Source: Calvatia gigantea (Eukaryota > Basidiomycota > Agaricomycetes > Agaricales > Lycoperdaceae). Taken from it: DNA of 64,000 nucleotides. Below, piece after piece: positions 1 through 12,900 of the stretch. The DNA is taken from assembly GCA_025093985.1 (NCBI GenBank), contig JACAAK010000003.1:372001-436000 (forward strand), read 5' to 3'. A program made the translations under genes and the position numbers. Position 1 is the first letter of the stretch, and every line of letters starts with the position of its first letter. The notes beneath the pieces were generated by a model. It saw nothing but the letters and a program-made list of their open reading frames with translations, had not been told where the DNA came from and ran no database searches.

Positions 1-270
1 GCCTCTCTTGTTGAGCACCCAACTCACTCTCCAGCCTCATTTAGTATATCTAAACACCCCAACTCATTAACAGATCCCTTCCTTATTCCCTCTGCCTCTC
101 TTGTCAAGCACCTGACTTGCTCTCCAGCCTCATTTATTGCACCTAAACACCCCAACTCATTAAAGCATCCAGATCCCTTCCTTATTCCTCTGCCTCTCTT
201 GTTGAGTGCCCAACTCACTCTCTGGCCTCGTTTATTATACCTGAACACTCTGACTCATTAAGCATCTAAG
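1..270. repeat. Tandem repeat, about 93-98 bp unit, nearly 3 copies
   Basis: Three diverged direct copies begin at about 1, 94 and 192. Each opens with GCCTCTCTTGT and runs through TCCAGCCTCATTTA and CACCCCAACTCATTAA to CCTTCCTTATTC. The array probably continues left of the window. The minus strand gives a short open frame whose periodicity only mirrors the DNA repeat, so I do not call it a gene. Confidence 0.7.
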
Positions 271-974
271 TAGCAGAGTGCTATGAAAGTGTGTATTGTC
301 TTACTGGATGTGTTTTTTCTGACTTTCACTTCCTTGACAGAAATGGTTGAGAAAATGAAATATATTGTCTCATCCAACTAGGAACTTACTATTAAGGAAT
401 GCAACCTCTTTTCTGTCACATACAAGAACATTATTGGAGCCTGTCACATATCATGGCACATTTGCTTTCTCCTTAGATTACTCTCTATTATGACCATGTA
501 GCTGTCTATATAATATAGTATGATCTTGCAGTGACTGTTTTTTTATCTCTGTTTTATACTGTGACAATGACTTATAAGGTATTTCCCTGCCTTGATACTG
601 GTTTTTCCTTCCCTTGTACAACATTCCAGAACATGCTACATAACTTAAGCATTCTTGGGGCAAAATTTGGAAACTAGCAGGTTTATGATTTCCTTACCCC
701 TTATTATTTTCTTATTTTCCTTGCCATGCTCTTGTGAGAACTGCGCAACTTTCCAGCTCTTGCAGGTCAAACCCCCAAGACAGGCCCAAGAGTGATATGT
801 CTTAAGTCACCCCAAGTGACCAAAATAGTTTTATATTTTGCTGATGATGGGTTACCCAGGCCAATATTGAATGATGGAATTATTATGATGAAACTACTGG
901 TGGCCATTTATATGCTCAGATGTCAAGAAGTATATGAAAGGGTACCTTACTTGCCAATGCAACAAATCACATAC
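271..974. other. Unassigned AT-rich stretch
   Basis: I see no recognisable protein domain, RNA gene or terminal repeat here. Short open frames exist on both strands, but none shows a family motif. It is bounded on the right by the M1 insertion at 975. It may be old transposon remnant. Confidence 0.4.
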
Positions 975-1312
975 TGTCAGGGCAACCTCTGATGGTCCCC
1001 CTGGACTGTCCTACAACCCTATGCTCTCACCTGCTCTTAGCCACATGGACATGAGTAACAACTGGAGACCCCAAAGGACAATGACAGACTTACATATATA
1101 ATGAAACAATAGGACAATGGACAGTAATGCAGTATATATTAACCTGTACACCTGCAGGGGACCCTTATCTGATTCTCTAAGAATTCCCCCACAGGTATGT
1201 AGTTTACACAGCTGCTTGTAATACAACTAAGGATTCCTCTGCAGTTACCTGCTCACCTACCTCATGAGAGCTTCATGTCCCCAAGCTGCTTGGACTGTGG
1301 GTTGCCCTTACA
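975..1312 (-). mobile_element. M1: 338-bp element with 13-bp terminal inverted repeats
   Basis: The element starts TGTCAGGGCAACC and ends GGTTGCCCTTACA, so its ends are inverted repeats with one mismatch. It is the reverse complement of M2 at 41201-41538 and has exactly the same length. There is no coding capacity. The flanks (CATAC left, GAAGA right) do not match, so this copy has no intact target duplication. It could be a MITE-like DNA element or a solo LTR with unusually long terminal repeats (TGT...ACA). The M2 copy, with a 5-bp duplication, does not separate these. Confidence 0.75.
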
Positions 1313-1497
1313 GAAGAATCAGATCTCATGAGAGACCTGGTCGTCCACTGGAAACAACTCTGAGGAGCTCTCCTTGATCACCCCCCACTATCTGACTCTG
1401 TCTCTACCCACCTAACCCACCCCCCATGTCAGACCAGTCCCAGCCACAATAGCGGCAGGGGCAACTACAGCAGGATCAATCACAGCCAGTGCAGAGC

Positions 1498-2285
1498 ATG
1501 TCTCCCTTAGAACAAATACTTGCACAGCTGCAAAACAGCCTGCAGGAGGTGATAAATCATCAGGCGGCATCTGAACTAAGAGTATATAAAACACTCTCAT
1601 CCTTACAAGATTAGATTAGTATGGTGGCCACTGTAAACACCTCTACTCCCCATACTCCACAACCTTCCACCAACTACACCTCTGCACCTTGGCCACACTC
1701 CACATCCACCTGGGCCAAGGTAGCTATCCTATCTGACTTTGATGGAGATTGCTCCAGAGGTCATGCATTCCTTAACTCCTGCCACATTTACCTTCAGTTG
1801 TGCAAGGATCACTTCAAAGATAAAGATGCCTAGATCCTGTAGGCACTATCATATATAAAGAGTAGCCACATGGCTAAGTGGGCTGAGAATGTAATGCATT
1901 GGGAAGAGTAACATCCAGGGCAAACCTGCTTCCTTGGTTGGGAAGATTTCTCCACCGAGTTCTGTATGCATTTCTTCTCCATAGATGTAAAAGCTACTGT
2001 AGTCAATATCCTAGAGGACACAGGATACTACCAGAGCAACTGGAATGTCGATGACTACCTCGATGACTTCTGCAACCTCATTGCAGACTCAGGGTGCACT
2101 AACCTAAAGGTGGTAGTTATGAAATTCTGGCATAGACTTCAGCCAATGATCCAGAACACAGTAGCCACCATGGTCTCAGGACATCCCTGGAACAATGACA
2201 TAGAAGAATGGTATGCTGTGGCTCAACACATTGACTAGGCAAAGGCTGCCAACAATGCCTTCCAAGCCATCACCCACTCCAACCC
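1498..2285 (+). pseudogene. Ty3/gypsy gag fragment, truncated at its 3' end
   Basis: One frame from the ATG at 1498 resembles the capsid-type gag of basidiomycete gypsy elements: a short Gln-rich N-terminus, then LSDFDGDCSRGHAFLNSCH and, after damage, stretches such as WEDFSTEF, DYLDDFCNLI and VMKFWHRLQPMIQ. Premature TAG, TAA and TGA codons interrupt it, for example within 1831-1850 and near 1908. It stops where the A1 LTR begins at 2286. The sequence beyond the other end of A1 (37056) is an integrase of a different family, so the rest of this gag is absent. It differs from the gags of A, B and G. Confidence 0.75.
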
Positions 2286-2904
2286 TGTTATGTATGTTAC
2301 CTTACTTTACAACTGGGCCTGGATTGTCTCCACTCAGGGAGAGATTCAATGCTATAGCCCAGGAGTATACAACCAGTCTCAATGACTTCTGTGCAGACTT
2401 TGGATCACTCCCTCAAGTTGAAGCTCGTACTTGTCTGAAAAGTCCAAGTTAAATGTCACTGCAGTCCCCAAGGTTGTTAACCTTGTAGCAGACAAGCAAA
2501 GATAGGAAAGCTTGTTACTAGAATAACCTAAGGTAATACACTGGTACTACTTAAGGTTTTATACTAGCTATGGATAAGAGATGGAAAATTGTGTAGTAAG
2601 TAGATATGAGTCAATGGGAAACTACTATGGGTTAATTGGTAAGGTAAGGAATCATAGGGATAAGTGGAATGAATAAAAGAGAAGGATACAAGTCATAAGT
2701 AGATGGAGATGAGTAAATAGAAGTCTGATGACAAGAAAAGATGATAGTGAAACAGGAACATGACTCAGAGCAAGTCATAAGAAGTAAAGGTAAAAGTACA
2801 CATGATAAATAAATAAAGAACAGACTGGGGTATAGAAAGAAGAATCTAAGGAGAAGGTTAATACATAGGTAGAGGGAGTTTGGGAATATAGTAAGTTTGT
2901 AACA
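2286..2904 (-). repeat. A1 3' LTR
   Basis: This 619-bp LTR is in minus orientation. It matches 36436-37055, 43545-44160, 6996-7622 and 15554-16180. In coding orientation it begins near TGTTACAAACTTAC and ends at the complement of TGTTATGTATG. The family has a TATA-like TATATAAACC in its middle, which here has decayed to a run around 2560-2570. Confidence 0.88.
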
Positions 2905-2936
2905 TTAGCCTGTCTCTAGGTAAATTACTCTGAAAT

Positions 2937-3683
2937 TTATGTAGATAGACAAGAGAAGTCAAGAGAAACACCATCATCATATTCTTCATCATTGAAGGCA
3001 TCACAGGGATTGGAGTATACCAGAGGTTGATAACATTCTTTTATTTATTGTACTGCTTCTATATGTTCAGGATAACAAGGACAATGTTCGGGTTTGTGCT
3101 GGGGGTTTTAAGTTTTGCAAATTCGACAGAAGTATTGAGGACAGGACCATTTGTAATGTCCTGGTTTCATTTTATGACAGATGAGGTATACAGTATGTCA
3201 ATAATGGCTTGCCCAGTGGCTGATTGCTGGGAGGTGGAGATTTTCACATTTCTTGCAGAATGCTCCAGGAATGAAGTTTGGATCATTCATTACTCAGGGT
3301 TGGGTTGGGGTGGATCTGTGGTTGTCTTTTCTAGCACTTCTATTATTATTTCCCTTTCTTTGTTGGTTAAAGGAGAAATTTCCTCCTGGATGAGCATCTG
3401 TTCAAGGTGCTCCATTAGGTTGAACACCATTCTTTCCAGCCTGGTGGTTGATATGTTCTGGCTGAGTGGGTTGAGGTTGGGTAGGGGAAGATATGTTTGT
3501 TGGGGTTGGATGGGGAGTTGGGGGGGTACTGACTGGGATATGTAGTTTGTTTGAAGTTGGGCAAGGGTGCCAGTTGGATGGGAGAGGGCTAACCAGATGT
3601 TTCTGGAGGTATCTGGCATAAGCCTGAGGTAGTCCAAGGCTTTGTGATGCCTTGATAAATATGGCCATGCAATTGGTTGCATG
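2937..3683 (-). pseudogene. A1 ORF3, C-terminal part (Cys/His-rich)
   Basis: This is the downstream half of the extra ORF that follows pol in family A. Minus-strand frames show LGLPQAYARYLQKH, shared with A2 (LGLPQAYAHYLHEH). A Cys-rich tail follows, with FCKKCENLHLPAISHWAS and CPQYFCRICKT. The stop is TAA at 2937-2939, 32 bp before the LTR. Frameshifts and stops make it non-functional. The upstream half is at 20992-21969, beyond the copia insertion whose duplication (GTCAT) sits at 3684-3688. The function is unknown; zinc binding is inferred from the Cys/His spacing. Confidence 0.8.
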
Positions 3684-3688
3684 GTCAT

Positions 3689-4107
3689 TGTTGAATCTCA
3701 ATCCTGTACCACTATGTTAGTTCAGTCTATTTATAGCTAAAACAGGTTCTTGAGTACTTCATTCTTGAAGAGAGATAATGACATATGGACTACAGTACTA
3801 GACCATACTCTAGGTTGCTGGCTAATAGTCTATTAAATACATGACCAAGTATGCAGTATGCTCTATATATGCTACTGGTAGATAAGTCCTTACCTGTATA
3901 GGTAGAATGGCACACAGACCAGAGACTTTAGATATAAAAACCCTATGTAATATGCATACAAAGACAAGACAATTCAGTCTTATATTCCTTACAATTCCTC
4001 TTAAATATCCTCTAGCAACTGTCTATCAAGCCTCTCTCAATAAACCCAGTGAGTATGACTATCCTCTGCCACTAGTGCATAGCTACTGTGATATACTTGT
4101 CTCAACA
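3689..4107 (+). repeat. C 5' LTR
   Basis: This 419-bp LTR begins TGTTGAATCTCAATCC and ends TCTCAACA. It is followed at once by GGTTATGGGCCCAG, the probable primer-binding position. A TATA-like ATATAAAAACC lies at about 3931. It closely matches the 3' copy at 20568. Confidence 0.92.
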
Positions 4108-4303
4108 GGTTATGGGCCCAGACCACTGCTCACTCAGACCACATTTAGCAATGCTAGTAGAGTGTAGGAGGCTATGGTCATATGCAACCTGGGAGACAGT
4201 GGTCCTATAGTCCACTTGATCCCTTGTCTATCCCATGTTGCAATGTGTGCATCATGCACAGTAGTCCTACATGATACTAATGTGTGTTTACCCATTCTTA
4301 AAT

Positions 4304-5620
4304 ATGTCTAAACTGAACTCCACTCCACTGGGGTTTGTTCAAACTTCTAGTGGACAGCTTTCCATCCTTACAGGAACAGGTAACTATACCATTTGGTCAC
4401 TTTGCCTTTGTTCTGCACTGATGTGCATTTCCCTCAATGATTGTTCATAGACCAGTTGGGACTTCTCTGGTGCTCCTGTGGAACCTCTATAGTACAAGCA
4501 GCTGTATGGTCCAGACCACCCAGCACAACCTGCTACCTCCACTTCGCTGGCCTGTCCATTACATCTGGGATCTCTGATCCCAATGACTGTGGATGAGTGC
4601 CCAGTATTGGGATGGCAAACAACTTAAAGATGTGTGCTCTTGAGTTGATTGAGTCAACTTTCCCCAATAGCATATTAAAGCATTCTTCAAGTAATGCTCA
4701 CCAGCTTTGGTTCTGGCTTGCTAGCCAGTATAGCTTGCCAGGACCTGTGCAGGTTTATAATGAGTTTATTCATGCTATAACATTTGAGCTCCTGTTCAGT
4801 GGAGACCCCTTGCTCAAAATTAGTGAGCTACAGCAGATCTTCAGACAGCTTAATGCCATGGATAGTGACATTGCTCTGGAGATTGAGACAATAGTCCTTC
4901 TTCATTCCCTTCATCCATCTTTGAGCCATATAGCTCAGATGCTTCTTATATCCAATATGACACTCCATGAGCTGACATGGGACAAAGCCCATAGCAGTAT
5001 TATTGCCACTTATACATCAAACCAGACCACCCATGTGCAATGTGTGCACTTTACTCTATGTCAAGGAGGTGGGCAGCAGAAGCAGTAGCAGGGTGGATAG
5101 TGGCCACAAGGTCAGTAGCAACCCTCCAGGTCTAAAAAGCCCCAGCAGCAGCAGTAGCAGCAGCAAAAGCCCTCTGGTGGTGATAATGAGGAGAAAAAAT
5201 GCCATTGGCATCCTCATGGCAAAGGAAAGGGGAAGGGAAAGGAGGGAGGTGTGTAGGCTAATGCCACCATCTCTTCCAGATACATCCAGGATATGGACTT
5301 TGCATTGCAGGCAGTTGATAAGCTGCCACAAACCACTCATACTCTTGTGGAGGAAACATGTCAAGCCAAGATATCTCCCATTTCTTCCAAATCAATTGCC
5401 ACTGGCAGCAATGCCACTCCACTTGTATCATGCATTACTGCATCCAAGCCCAAAGCTCATCGCAAACCTTGGGTGAAAGCCAAGGTTACCACACTAAAGA
5501 AGTGGGACAAATGTCTCCATGCAACTTCTTCATCAGGCAAGAGTTCAGAGGAGATGTGGAAGTGATTTGACAAAATGGAGGTTGATGAGCAAGATCCCTC
5601 CAAAGTCACAAGAGAGAAGG
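4304..5620 (+). pseudogene. C gag (copia, UBN2-type), broken
   Basis: The ATG at 4304 opens a frame with ILTGTGNYTIW, the copia gag N-terminal signature, matching the L copy (MLTGMKNYGIW). After a frameshift before 4597 the frame continues with the alpha-helical gag domain, including HQLWFWLASQYS, LLFSGDPLLKISELQQIF and LLHSLHPSLSHIAQ. The 3' part is basic and Ser/Lys-rich. Such proteins form the cytoplasmic virus-like particle. Several stops and at least one frameshift destroy this copy. Confidence 0.82.
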
Positions 5621-5892
5621 ATGAAGTAGTGTAGCCAGCACCAGTATACATGAAGCCAATGACTATCAAAAAGCCCAAGCCACTCAAAAAGAAGGAGGTG
5701 CCAAAGAAAATCAAGTTTGTCCTTGAGTTGGTCTTAGATGACAATGACTCAGATACCAACTATGGTTCTGATGGAGAGTGTGGGTCAGTAACTTCATTTG
5801 ACTATTTTTCCTTCTCGGATACTAATGAAAATGTACAGTCCTGTCAATAGATAGGACAGAATGATCTAGATGTAGGGACTGTCCACCTCAGA

Positions 5893-6402
5893 GTGGAATG
5901 CCTTGGAGATTCCACAGATGAGCTGGAACAAGGAGGTTGCTGCCGAGCAAGGTGCAGCACCTATGCAGATGTAGCTGTACATCTGCCTCCTGTAGGACTA
6001 TATTGTAAGCATTGCTGTATGGATTTCTTAAACTGTAATAAATGCTGGAAGTGTGCTAGTGGCACTTCTTCTTCTGCTTATTCCACTAGTGATACTAAGC
6101 TGGAAAGTAAGATGAATCAGCTAATTGCACATCAGTATTCTGATGAGGAGAAAACACACTTAAGGGCAGAATGCTCAAACATTAATTTGCTTGAGACATA
6201 TCACATCTGTGATCTCACGAAATGCCTAGCATGTCAGAAAGAAGTGAAAAAACACATGATAAAAGATGCAGATTGGCTCCTAGATTCAGGGGCATCATAC
6301 CATGTCACTGGTTATCTCTCCAATTTTGCAGAGATTAAGATGGGCTATTTTGGCATTATACAAGCCACTGGCAACCAGAATTATGAAATGATGGGATGAG
6401 AA
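5893..6402 (+). pseudogene. C Cys-rich segment and aspartic protease start
   Basis: The open frame has a Cys-rich stretch (CKHCCMDFLNCNKCWKC). Towards its end comes WLLDSGASYHVTG, the active-site motif of a copia aspartic protease, which cuts the polyprotein. A TGA follows EMMG at about 6397. The Cys pattern is not a clean CCHC knuckle. Confidence 0.8.
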
Positions 6403-6639
6403 TCTGTTATCTTTCAGCATGATGTAATGGATGGGGAAAAAACTTGGAGTGTTACTTCGCATATTGCACCAGTTTTTTATATCAAGAAAATTACAGAATA
6501 GTTGATATCCTTGGGCCAGATTCTTCAAACTGGACATTCCCTTGAGGCTACCATTGATGGGACCACCATCTGTGATAAATCAGGATGAGCTGTATTGTCC
6601 ACCTGGCCTCATTGGTTGTTTAAAAACAACATACATATA

Positions 6640-6995
6640 GTGCACACATATATCTTGCATTATAAAGGAGAAGCCAGTTGTATTAGCATTACACCAATCT
6701 GATTATATTGATTGGCATCATTGAATGGGACATCCCTCAGATTGCACACTCTCTGAGCTGTCTAAGTATGTTGAAGGTATCATGCCAATTCCTCCACCTA
6801 GAAATCAGAAAGGCATTTGCGATGGCTGTGCCAAGGGTAAAATGCATAATAACCCTTTTCTAATTAATCCAAAGTGAGCCACTGTAGTCTTTGATTTATG
6901 TCACTCAGACTTGCTGGAGCTGCCTGTTATCAGTTACCATAAATATACATGGGCGATGATGTTTCTTGATGATTTCTCTTCTCACGCACATGTAG
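6640..6995 (+). pseudogene. C pre-integrase zinc region and integrase start
   Basis: With stops ignored, the frame reads DWHH, MGHPSDCTLSELSKYVEG and CDGCAKGKMHNNPF, the HHCC zinc-binding pattern of copia pre-integrase. FLDDFSSHAHVV follows, the start of the integrase core. The frame is cut at 6995 by the A2 insertion, whose target duplication TGTAG lies at 6991-6995 and 16181-16185. The integrase resumes at 16186. Confidence 0.85.
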
Positions 6996-7622
6996 TATTA
7001 CAAACTTACCACATCTCCAGACTCTCCACATCTGCATATTAACCTTCTCTTTAGACTTTCTCTTTTCCCTCCCTATACCCTGGTCCATTCTTTATTTATT
7101 TATCACATGTACTTCTATCTTTGCTTCTTATGATTCATTCTGAATCATGTTCCTGTTTCACCCTTATCTTGTCTCATCATCAGACTTCTATTTACCTGTC
7201 CCCATCTTCTTATGACTCATATTCCTTCTTTCTATTCATTTCACTCATCCCCATGATTCCTCATATTACCAATTAACCCATAGTAGTTTCTCATTGACTC
7301 ATACCCCTTTACTATGTAATCTCCCATCTCTCACTTGTAGCTAGTATATAAACCTTAAGTAGTACTTTGTATTACCTTAGGTTATTCTAGTAACAAGCTT
7401 CCTTATCTTCACTCATCTGCTACAAGGTTAACAACCTTGGGGACTGCAGTGACATTTAACTTGGACTTCTCAGGCAAGTGCAAGCTTCTACTTGAGGGAG
7501 CGATCCGAAGCCTGCATAGAAGTCATTAAGACTTGTCGAATACTCCTGGGCTATAGCATTGAACCTCTCCCTGAGTGGAGACGATCTGGGCCTGGTTGTG
7601 AAGTAAAGTAACGCACATAACA
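6996..7622 (+). repeat. A2 5' LTR
   Basis: This 627-bp copy has a degraded first end (TATTACAAACTTACC where the 3' copy has TGTTATGAACTTACC) and ends CATAACA. The likely promoter is the TATA box in GTATATAAACC near 7348. The duplication TGTAG lies immediately upstream. Confidence 0.9.
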
Positions 7623-7931
7623 TAAGAATAACCTCACCCCTTCTCTCGTTTCTACACAACTCTTGTTTCTTACGGCCAGCTTCTGCTGATTATTCCTCTG
7701 TCCAGTTGACGTCAAGAAGCCTTCCCAGTAATAGAGTTAAGAAGAGTAGAACTTCAGGTCTACTAGTTTTGTTTATCTGTCCTCCGCCAAGCAGTGTTGA
7801 GAAGAGTGGGACTGCTTACTACTAGTTTTGTTACTTTCTCTTATCCTCCATAACTCTGACACGTCAAGAAGCCTCCGCACAACTGCATTGAGTAGAGCAG
7901 GCCTGGTCACTGCTATCTGTTTTCTTTCACC
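7623..7931 (+). other. A2 leader with three imperfect repeats
   Basis: The untranslated leader follows the LTR and holds about three diverged units. Their shared pieces are TCAAGAAGCCT, GAGAAGAGTRG and CTACTAGTTTTGTT, spaced about 70-100 bp apart (around 7715, 7790 and 7865). The A1 leader (35468-36435) has the same motif set and an additional unit beside the K insertion. The role is unknown; packaging or dimerisation signals are possible but not shown. Confidence 0.6.
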
Positions 7932-9944
7932 ACATCATGAAAAGGAAAACATCCCTTACACCCTCCTTCCTCATCTCTAGAACGATCATTCCACACACCA
8001 ACCCAACACTTTTTTGAATTTCCTACTACACCACCTCCCCAATGTACAAATAAACCAGAAGGACCTTCAGCACCATTCTTAGAAAGAATTTATCACATCC
8101 CATGTACCAGATCACAAAAACTAAAATTACTGAAAGAACTACCTATGCCTACAAGAAAATTCACTGAACCCAAACTGCCAAAGCCATCCCAAAGTGGCAA
8201 ATTTGACTATTTTCGATCCAATTTGCCTGAGCAGGGCCCATCTCAAGAATCACCACCACAGACACCATCAAGAGCCATATCCCCCTCCCAATTCGGAATC
8301 AAAAACCCCCAAACTTTACCATCAGTCCTCAAAGACAATGAAGACAATGAGATGTTCCATCAGCTACCTAAACATCCATCTGAATTCCAAGACGTCCTTA
8401 ATTGAGAAGGAACCCACCTTCTATACACTCTAGACACCCTCGAATACCCAGACATCCCTGACTTTGAATCACAAGAGCCAATTCATCCAGAAATTGAAAA
8501 TATGGCTACTTCAACTCAAATGCAAACTGAAACGAATGTCGAGCCAGCCGACCAACCAGTACCCCAATCAGGAGCTACAACTCCCATCTTTGGAATTGGA
8601 TGATAAAGACCTCCAGGAGAAGATCCTCCCCATAGAGGTCAACAAGGAAGAGCACCCTCTCCCTTCCCTCCCTCATCACAACACTCCAGCCATAATTCAT
8701 CCACTCCGTCCTCTTTCTCCCTTGGAAGAGAAGGAGGAGGTCGATGAAGACATCGTACTCCAGCCATTCAGTTTGTAGGAAACGATGGGAACTCAAAAGA
8801 AATCGGACAAAAACCTCCTAACTTCAACAGAACAAACCCAAGATTCAAAACTTGGTGGATGCTAGTCAAGAACTATCTCAAAATGAACCCCAGAGCATTT
8901 ACAGATGACCAATGACAAATCAGATTTGTCCTCAGTCTTATGGTCAAAGGAAAAGCCAGATCTTGGTCTGAACAATACTACAAAAGCCGAATTACTGATG
9001 CCCACGGAAGACCCATTCCCTGGAGATACTCTACCTTCGAAGAATTTGAAGTCAAAATCCTAAAACACTTCACCCCAGTTGATGAACAAATTACAGCACA
9101 AAGGCAATGGTATAAACTAAAGCAGAACAAATCATTTGCTGCGGACTTCAACCTTGAATTTCAACACCTCGCCTCCATTGGAGGAATTCTGGACAATGAA
9201 GCATTAATCAAACAATACAAACATGGACTTAATCCTTTTCTAGCAAGAGAAGTATGGACTAGGAAAGAAGGACCACCCGAAACCATTGCAGAATAGTACA
9301 CAGATGCAGTATGATGAGACTCAGTCAATCATCAAGCTGATGCAATGTGGCCTCGAAACTTCCCCTGAAATCCAACTCTGTACCAGCCACCCTGTTTCCC
9401 CCAACAGAACTACCACACTCATTTTCAGCCAAATTGCCAACTTCTGTGAACCATACATGAAATACAAACAGAGCCTCAAGACTCCTATGAGCCACCTTAT
9501 GAAGATGAAGAACTGTATTACCCCAAACAGGAATCAGACCACCCCTATGAAACCTATGACCCAGATGACCCTGAACTACAGTTAAATGCTGTATTCACCA
9601 CTGAGCAAGTTGCTTGCTACAAAGCCAGAAAATGCATAGGTTGCAGAAAATTTGGACACCTTATTAGCAATTGTCCAAACCCCAACCCAAACCTGTCTAA
9701 GGAAAAGCCACCCCCTAGACAACCTAACCCCCCACAATGAAGATTCATGCAACCACCTCGATATGCACAGCCATCATGACCTCAACCTTCTAGGAACTAC
9801 TCCGGTGCCATCCCCAACCAAACCCAAAAGATCTCTGCACTTGATATCCAAGCCATGATCAGAGAGCTCCCAACTGATGAACGAATGGAATTCAGAGAAG
9901 CCTATATCTCTGACCCGACGCTCAAGCCCTTTGGGGATTTTTGA
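7932..9944 (+). pseudogene. A2 gag (capsid and CCHC nucleocapsid)
   Basis: One frame runs from near 7932 to the TGA at 9942-9944. The A1 start codon is replaced here by ACA. Domains in order are a Pro-rich N-terminus, a capsid-like region at about 8820-9290 (FKTWWMLVKNYLKMN, ARSWSEQYY, FEEFEVKILKHFTP, LKQNKSFAADFNLEFQHL), an acidic segment, and a CCHC knuckle at about 9633-9674 (CIGCRKFGHLISNC, spacing C-x2-C-x4-H-x4-C). Nearly all internal stops are TGA. The final codons overlap the frameshift signal at 9935. Confidence 0.85.
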
Positions 9945-9982
9945 AGGTGTCACCCAATCCTGCAAAGGAATTGTTGGGTGAC
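9935..9982 (+). promoter_or_regulatory. A2 gag-pol -1 frameshift signal (heptamer and hairpin)
   Basis: The heptamer GGATTTT at 9935-9941 is in the correct phase (G|GAT|TTT) and is followed directly by the gag stop TGA (9942-9944). A backward slip by one base enters at 9941 exactly the frame that encodes protease. Seven bases after the heptamer, GTCACCCAA (9949-9957) pairs perfectly with TTGGGTGAC (9974-9982) around a 16-nt loop. Heptamer, spacer and hairpin fit the known -1 frameshift model. Dianthoviruses are known to use this heptamer. In A1 the matching site is AGATTTT with a weakened stem. Confidence 0.82.
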
Positions 9983-12900
9983 CCACAAATTAACCTGATC
10001 AAACTTCCTACCTTGAACAATAAAGCATCAATTTTCCTCCCCATTGAGCTTAACCAAAACTACCTACGAAATATCCCAGTTACCACCCTGATTGACTCCG
10101 GAACTCAAGGAAATTTCATTTCCTCTACATTTACGAGTACCTACAGATCACGAACACATGCCATTGATCAACCTATCAAAGTATCCAATGCAGATGGAAC
10201 CCCTAATGAAAATGGATCAATCTATGAAAGCGTTGAATTAAACACCTTAATCAATGGAAAACAGTGTTATTTTGAAGCCTATGTCTCAGGAATAGGATCC
10301 AAAGATCTAATCCTAGAATACCCTTGGCTACAACAAACAAACCCGGACATAAACTGGACTACTCAAGAGTTCAGATGGTGAAACAACGACCATATCGTAC
10401 CCTTAATTGTAAAATCTACAAACAGACCTACCACCATCAATGAAATCGCCTTAGATATCCATGGAATGGATGATATTGAATGCTACACCTATCTAGACGA
10501 AGACTTTGACCCACTCACTGTAAAAGTCTTTGAAGCCATCATTCATTCAGAAGAACTGGAACTTTCAATTGATGAACTCAAACTCTACTTGGAAGACATT
10601 GATTTCGATGAATTTCATCTGGAACATAAACTCTATGGAATCACTCAAACTCCGCACAAACTCGAAATCAATACGAAAATTACCCAAGCTACAAGCCTTG
10701 CACAGAAATCAACTCCAAAAGTTGATACAAAATTACCCAGGAAATACAGGAAATTCACATCACTATTCAATACCAAGAAATCCGAACAATTTCTCCCTCC
10801 CAGACTGTATGATCATAAAATCAAACTTCTAGACACCTTCAAACCGGAGCTAGGAAAAACATATCCCCTATCACCCCTTGAAACCAAAGAACTCAAGAAG
10901 TTCATAAGTGAAAACCTCTGAAAAGAATATATCCAAGAATCTGAATCTCCCATGGCCTCATCCTTCTTCTTTGTAGGAAAGAAGGATGGAAAACTCTGGC
11001 CATGTCAAGATTACCGTTATCTGAATAAATATACCAAAAAGAATGCGTACCCCATTCCCATGATAATGACTATTATGGATAAACTTCAGGGAGCAAAACT
11101 ATTCACTAAAATGGATGTCTGACTTGTGTTACGACCTTAGTCTGAGTAAACCTCAGGTTGCAACTTAGGCTAAGACTTGAGCACGAGTAAGGGGAGAGAA
11201 ACTAAGTGGTTAAGCATACCGAATACAGGAGTATGTATGTACGCTTAAATACAGAAGAGTCATCCAGTTGAATGGATGGAAATAACTACATGAAATGTCC
11301 GATGACTATGGCATAGTAGTTATGAGTCAGAGCTCGGGGATCGCGCAGGCAGGAATAACTGAAACAGGTACATAGCAAGGTGGAATGAAGACAAGTGCAG
11401 AACTGGTATGAGAATAGACTAGAGTTCACAACAACTTGGATACAATAACATCTGGATTTGAGAAGGAGACCAATGGAAAGCTGCCTTTAAAACCCCGATT
11501 GGACTTTACGAACCCAATGTTATGTTCTTTGGAATGTACAATTCTCCAGCCACTTTCCAAAAGATGATGGACACTATATTCGCAAAAATACTAGACAAAG
11601 AAGGAATCATAATTTACATGGACGACATCCTCATCTATGCGAAAACTCAGGAAGAGATGGACCATCTTACTCTGGAAGTGCTCCAGATCCTAAAAGACAA
11701 TGACTTGTATCTAAAAGTAGAAAAATGCAAATTCGACAAAACCCATCTAGAATATCTCAGCATGATCATCTCCCCTGACAAGATCGAAATAGACAACACC
11801 AAACTCCATGGAATTGAAGAATGGCCCTTACCCCACACTACCCACAATGTCAGAAAATTTATGGGATTCTGTAACTTCTACTGAAAATTCATACATTGCT
11901 ATGCCAACATCTCTCGACTGCTTAATACCCTCTTATCCAAGACAAAGAAATTCAAATGGGAAAACAAGGCAAATGAAGCATTCAACCAGCTAAAGTCCGA
12001 ATTCATGAAGAAACCCATTTTACTAATGCCAGACCAAATGAAACCATTCTTTATCGAAACTGATGCCTCAAAATACACTTTAGGAGCAGTCTTATCACAA
12101 CAAGACATGAATGAAAACTACCATCCTGTAGCTTTCCTATCCAAAGCATTCAACCCTATCCAGTGCAACTACGAAATTCATGACAGGGAACTCCTTGCCA
12201 TAATCACTGCATTAGAAGAATGGTGACATTACCTAGAAGAAGCCCAATACTGCATAACCATATGAACTGATCACAAGAACCTCACCTTTTGGAGAAAACC
12301 CCAAAATATCTCCAGAAGACAAGCCTGATGGCTCGGATTCCTTGTACACTTTGACTTTGCAATCGAACATGTCCCTGGAACCAAAATACCTGCTGCTGAC
12401 ACTCTCTCACATTGACCAGATCACACCCCAGATGATGACAATGACAACGAAAATCTTATTGTCTTACCTGAGGAAGTATTCCTCAACGAAATCATTGTAT
12501 TGCCAGATGAATTATTCATCTCCTTGGTCGATCAAGAACTGCAAAACGATATCATAAAATCATCAAAATACAATGAAATCACCATGGAAGCCATGAAATG
12601 ACTTCTATTAGAATCCCCAGAAGCAATTAACTCGAAATATGGAATGATTCCCATGTCATCCAGAAATCTTATGACATTCCAAGGGAAAATTATTATCCCA
12701 GAAGACATGGAACTCCACCAATGCATCGTCCAATGATACTATGACCACTCTTCTGTTGGACATTCTGGGGAACAAGAAACCTATCGCTTGGCCAAGGCTG
12801 AAGTATATTGGCTAGGAATGAGTACCTTCGTACGAAACTACATCAGAGGATGCAGCAAATGCCAACAATTTAAAATTGACCAAAACCCTTTCCATCCTCC

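Noticed and set aside
3027..3545. 172-codon plus-strand frame rich in hydrophobic residues
   Set aside because: It is the antisense of the Cys-rich A1 ORF3; its apparent membrane character comes from reading that strand backwards.
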